Shown: in pieces, positions 62,939-64,000 of the stretch
Layout: the number at the start of each line of letters is the position of its first letter
Numbering within the stretch: position 1 is the first letter of the stretch
Assembly (NCBI GenBank): GCA_020465985.1
Contig: JAANYP010004422.1
Location: 186,001 to 250,000 of the forward strand
Direction: 5' to 3'
DNA from: Centrapalus pauciflorus
Taxonomy: Eukaryota; Streptophyta; Magnoliopsida; Asterales; Asteraceae
Length of the DNA: 64,000 nucleotides
Program-made: the position numbers and the translations under genes
The notes under the pieces: generated by a model
Told to the model about the DNA's origin: nothing
The model's input: the letters and a program-made list of their open reading frames with translations, nothing else
Databases searched by the model: none

Positions 62939-64000
62939 CTAACGATTCAACATACTCAATTTGTATACCAACAAATTAAATCTTTTCTCATCTAAGGCAT
63001 TGGTAAACAAATCAGCTAATTGATATTCAGTAGGTACAAAATAAAATTCTATATTACCATTTATAACATGAGCCTTTATAAAATGGTACCGGATGTTAAT
63101 GTGTTTGGTTTTTGAATGTTGCACCGGATTTGAAGCTATAGCTATTGTACTTTGAGAATCACAGTAAATGGAAATCTTTTGCGGTGTAAACCCGTAGTCT
63201 CTAAGTTGACTCTTCATCCAACAACACGACGATACTACGACGTATTCAGCTTTGGCTGTTGATAGGGAAACACAATGTTGTTTCTTGGATGACCAGCAGG
63301 CAGGTTTGTCACCTATGAATTATTATGCTCCTCATGTGCTTTTCCGATTCATTTTGTCACCTACGTGATCAGCATCAGAGAATGCAGTTAATGTAAATGA
63401 GGATTCCCGGGGATACCACAAACCTAAGTTTGGAGTTCCCTTCATATATCTTAAAATACGTTTGGCAGCAGCTAAATGTGATTCTTTAGGATGTGCCTGA
63501 TATCTAGCACAAACACATGTAGCAAACATAATATCCGGTCTACTTGTAGTTAAATACATTAATGACCCAATTATGCCTCGATAATGAGTTACATCTACAG
63601 GTTTCTCTGAAATGTCCTCATCGAGTTTCGATTTAGAATCCGGAGCCATGAGAGTTTTCATGGGAGTACTATTTACCATGTTAAATTTCTTTAACATGTC
63701 TTGAATATATTTGGACTGATTGATGAAAATACCATCAGTCAGTTGTTTTACTTTTAATCCCAAGAAAAAATTAATTTCTCCCATCATGCTCATTTCAAAT
63801 TGTTGGGACATTAAGAATACAAATTTCTTGCAAAACTCAGGATTTGTAGACCCAAATATTATATCATCTACATATGAATAACTATGATTTCTTGACCCTG
63901 ACGTTTTTTAAACAGGGTTGTATCCATTGCACCTTTGTTGAATCCACATTTCAAAAGATAAAAGGATACATGTTTGTAAGGTCTACCACTACGAGATCTA
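62939..64000 (-). pseudogene. RT and RNase H end of A3 pol
   Basis: RT tail with VDDIIFG near 63865-63885, MSQQFEMSMMGEINFFLGLK and QSKYIQDMLKKF, then RNase H with FSDADHVGD and, after a gap, MKSQLRDYG, SQSTIAIASNP, KHINIRYHF and EYQLADLFTNAL. The region 63218-63331 is out of frame and poorly matched, and about 8 bases are missing beside the catalytic Asp pair relative to A1. The window ends inside RT. Confidence 0.88.

Larger units (their letters stand above)
56405..64000 (-). mobile_element. Family A copia element A3, 5' part outside window
   Basis: Minus-strand element. From left to right: 3' LTR (56405-56705), purine tract, ORF3 (56757-60385), a spacer with repeats and a solo LTR, serial purine tracts, RNase H, and RT cut by the window end. 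Orientation is the same as A1 and opposite to A2. Confidence 0.92.

Overview
The window is a plant nuclear intergenic block made almost entirely of nested, mostly dead transposable elements. The evidence for a plant is: several Ty1/copia elements primed by the initiator-Met tRNA (TGGTATCAGAGCC), a Ty3/gypsy gag, an L1-like LINE, a tRNA-type SINE, Tourist-like MITEs, and pseudogenes of two typical plant genes, an ERdj3B-type DnaJ and a type-B cytokinin response regulator. A eudicot is likely; I cannot name the species. No intact host gene is present.

Two Sirevirus-like copia families dominate. Family A is seen three times. A1 (1-7207, minus) gives the 5' LTR, leader, gag and pol. A2 (18718-24344, plus) and A3 (56405-64000, minus) give the pol end, a long spacer, an extra third ORF (ORF3) and the 3' LTR. 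Family B is seen twice, both times LTR to LTR: B1 (7983-18717, minus) and B2 (27062-37530, plus, with TSD tagtt). Both families carry ORF3 downstream of pol. Although the families differ strongly, their ORF3 products share an N-terminal domain around a QFW motif and a C-terminal domain around RADG/F-DM, with no visible membrane segment. In family A, ORF3 seems to have its own TATA box and a leader intron, with splice sites kept in two copies, and that intron is filled with TCATTCGAGTT repeats. Family B instead scatters a CAAGCTGCTAG motif through its LTRs, spacers and coding linkers.

Between these lie, from left to right: an AT-rich duplicated stretch (7208-7982); a GATCCTACGAT repeat and a CACTA-like terminus (24380-25021); an ERdj3B pseudogene holding a SINE in an intron, with a well-preserved ER-stress element upstream (25374-26680); a gag-only gypsy element with 1,866-bp LTRs (38053-44499) that landed 5 bp inside a MITE, which also carries a second MITE (44500-45180); another GATCCTACGAT element with inverted ends (45411-45918); a scrambled mosaic of 5.8S, 18S and 25S rDNA pieces inside a TGAATGATCAAATAA minisatellite (46320-47455); a CA/TA microsatellite; an L1-like LINE (about 48300-55344) split in its endonuclease by a 2.36-kb solo LTR; and a type-B response regulator pseudogene (55798-56318).

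Nearly every coding region is broken by stops or frameshifts, so little works together today. The exceptions are the long open gag of A1 and B1, where pol and ORF3 are each one nonsense codon from being open. The interest lies in the structural logic of the copia families: ORF3, its possible private expression, the intron-like gag/pol overlap, and the motif arrays.
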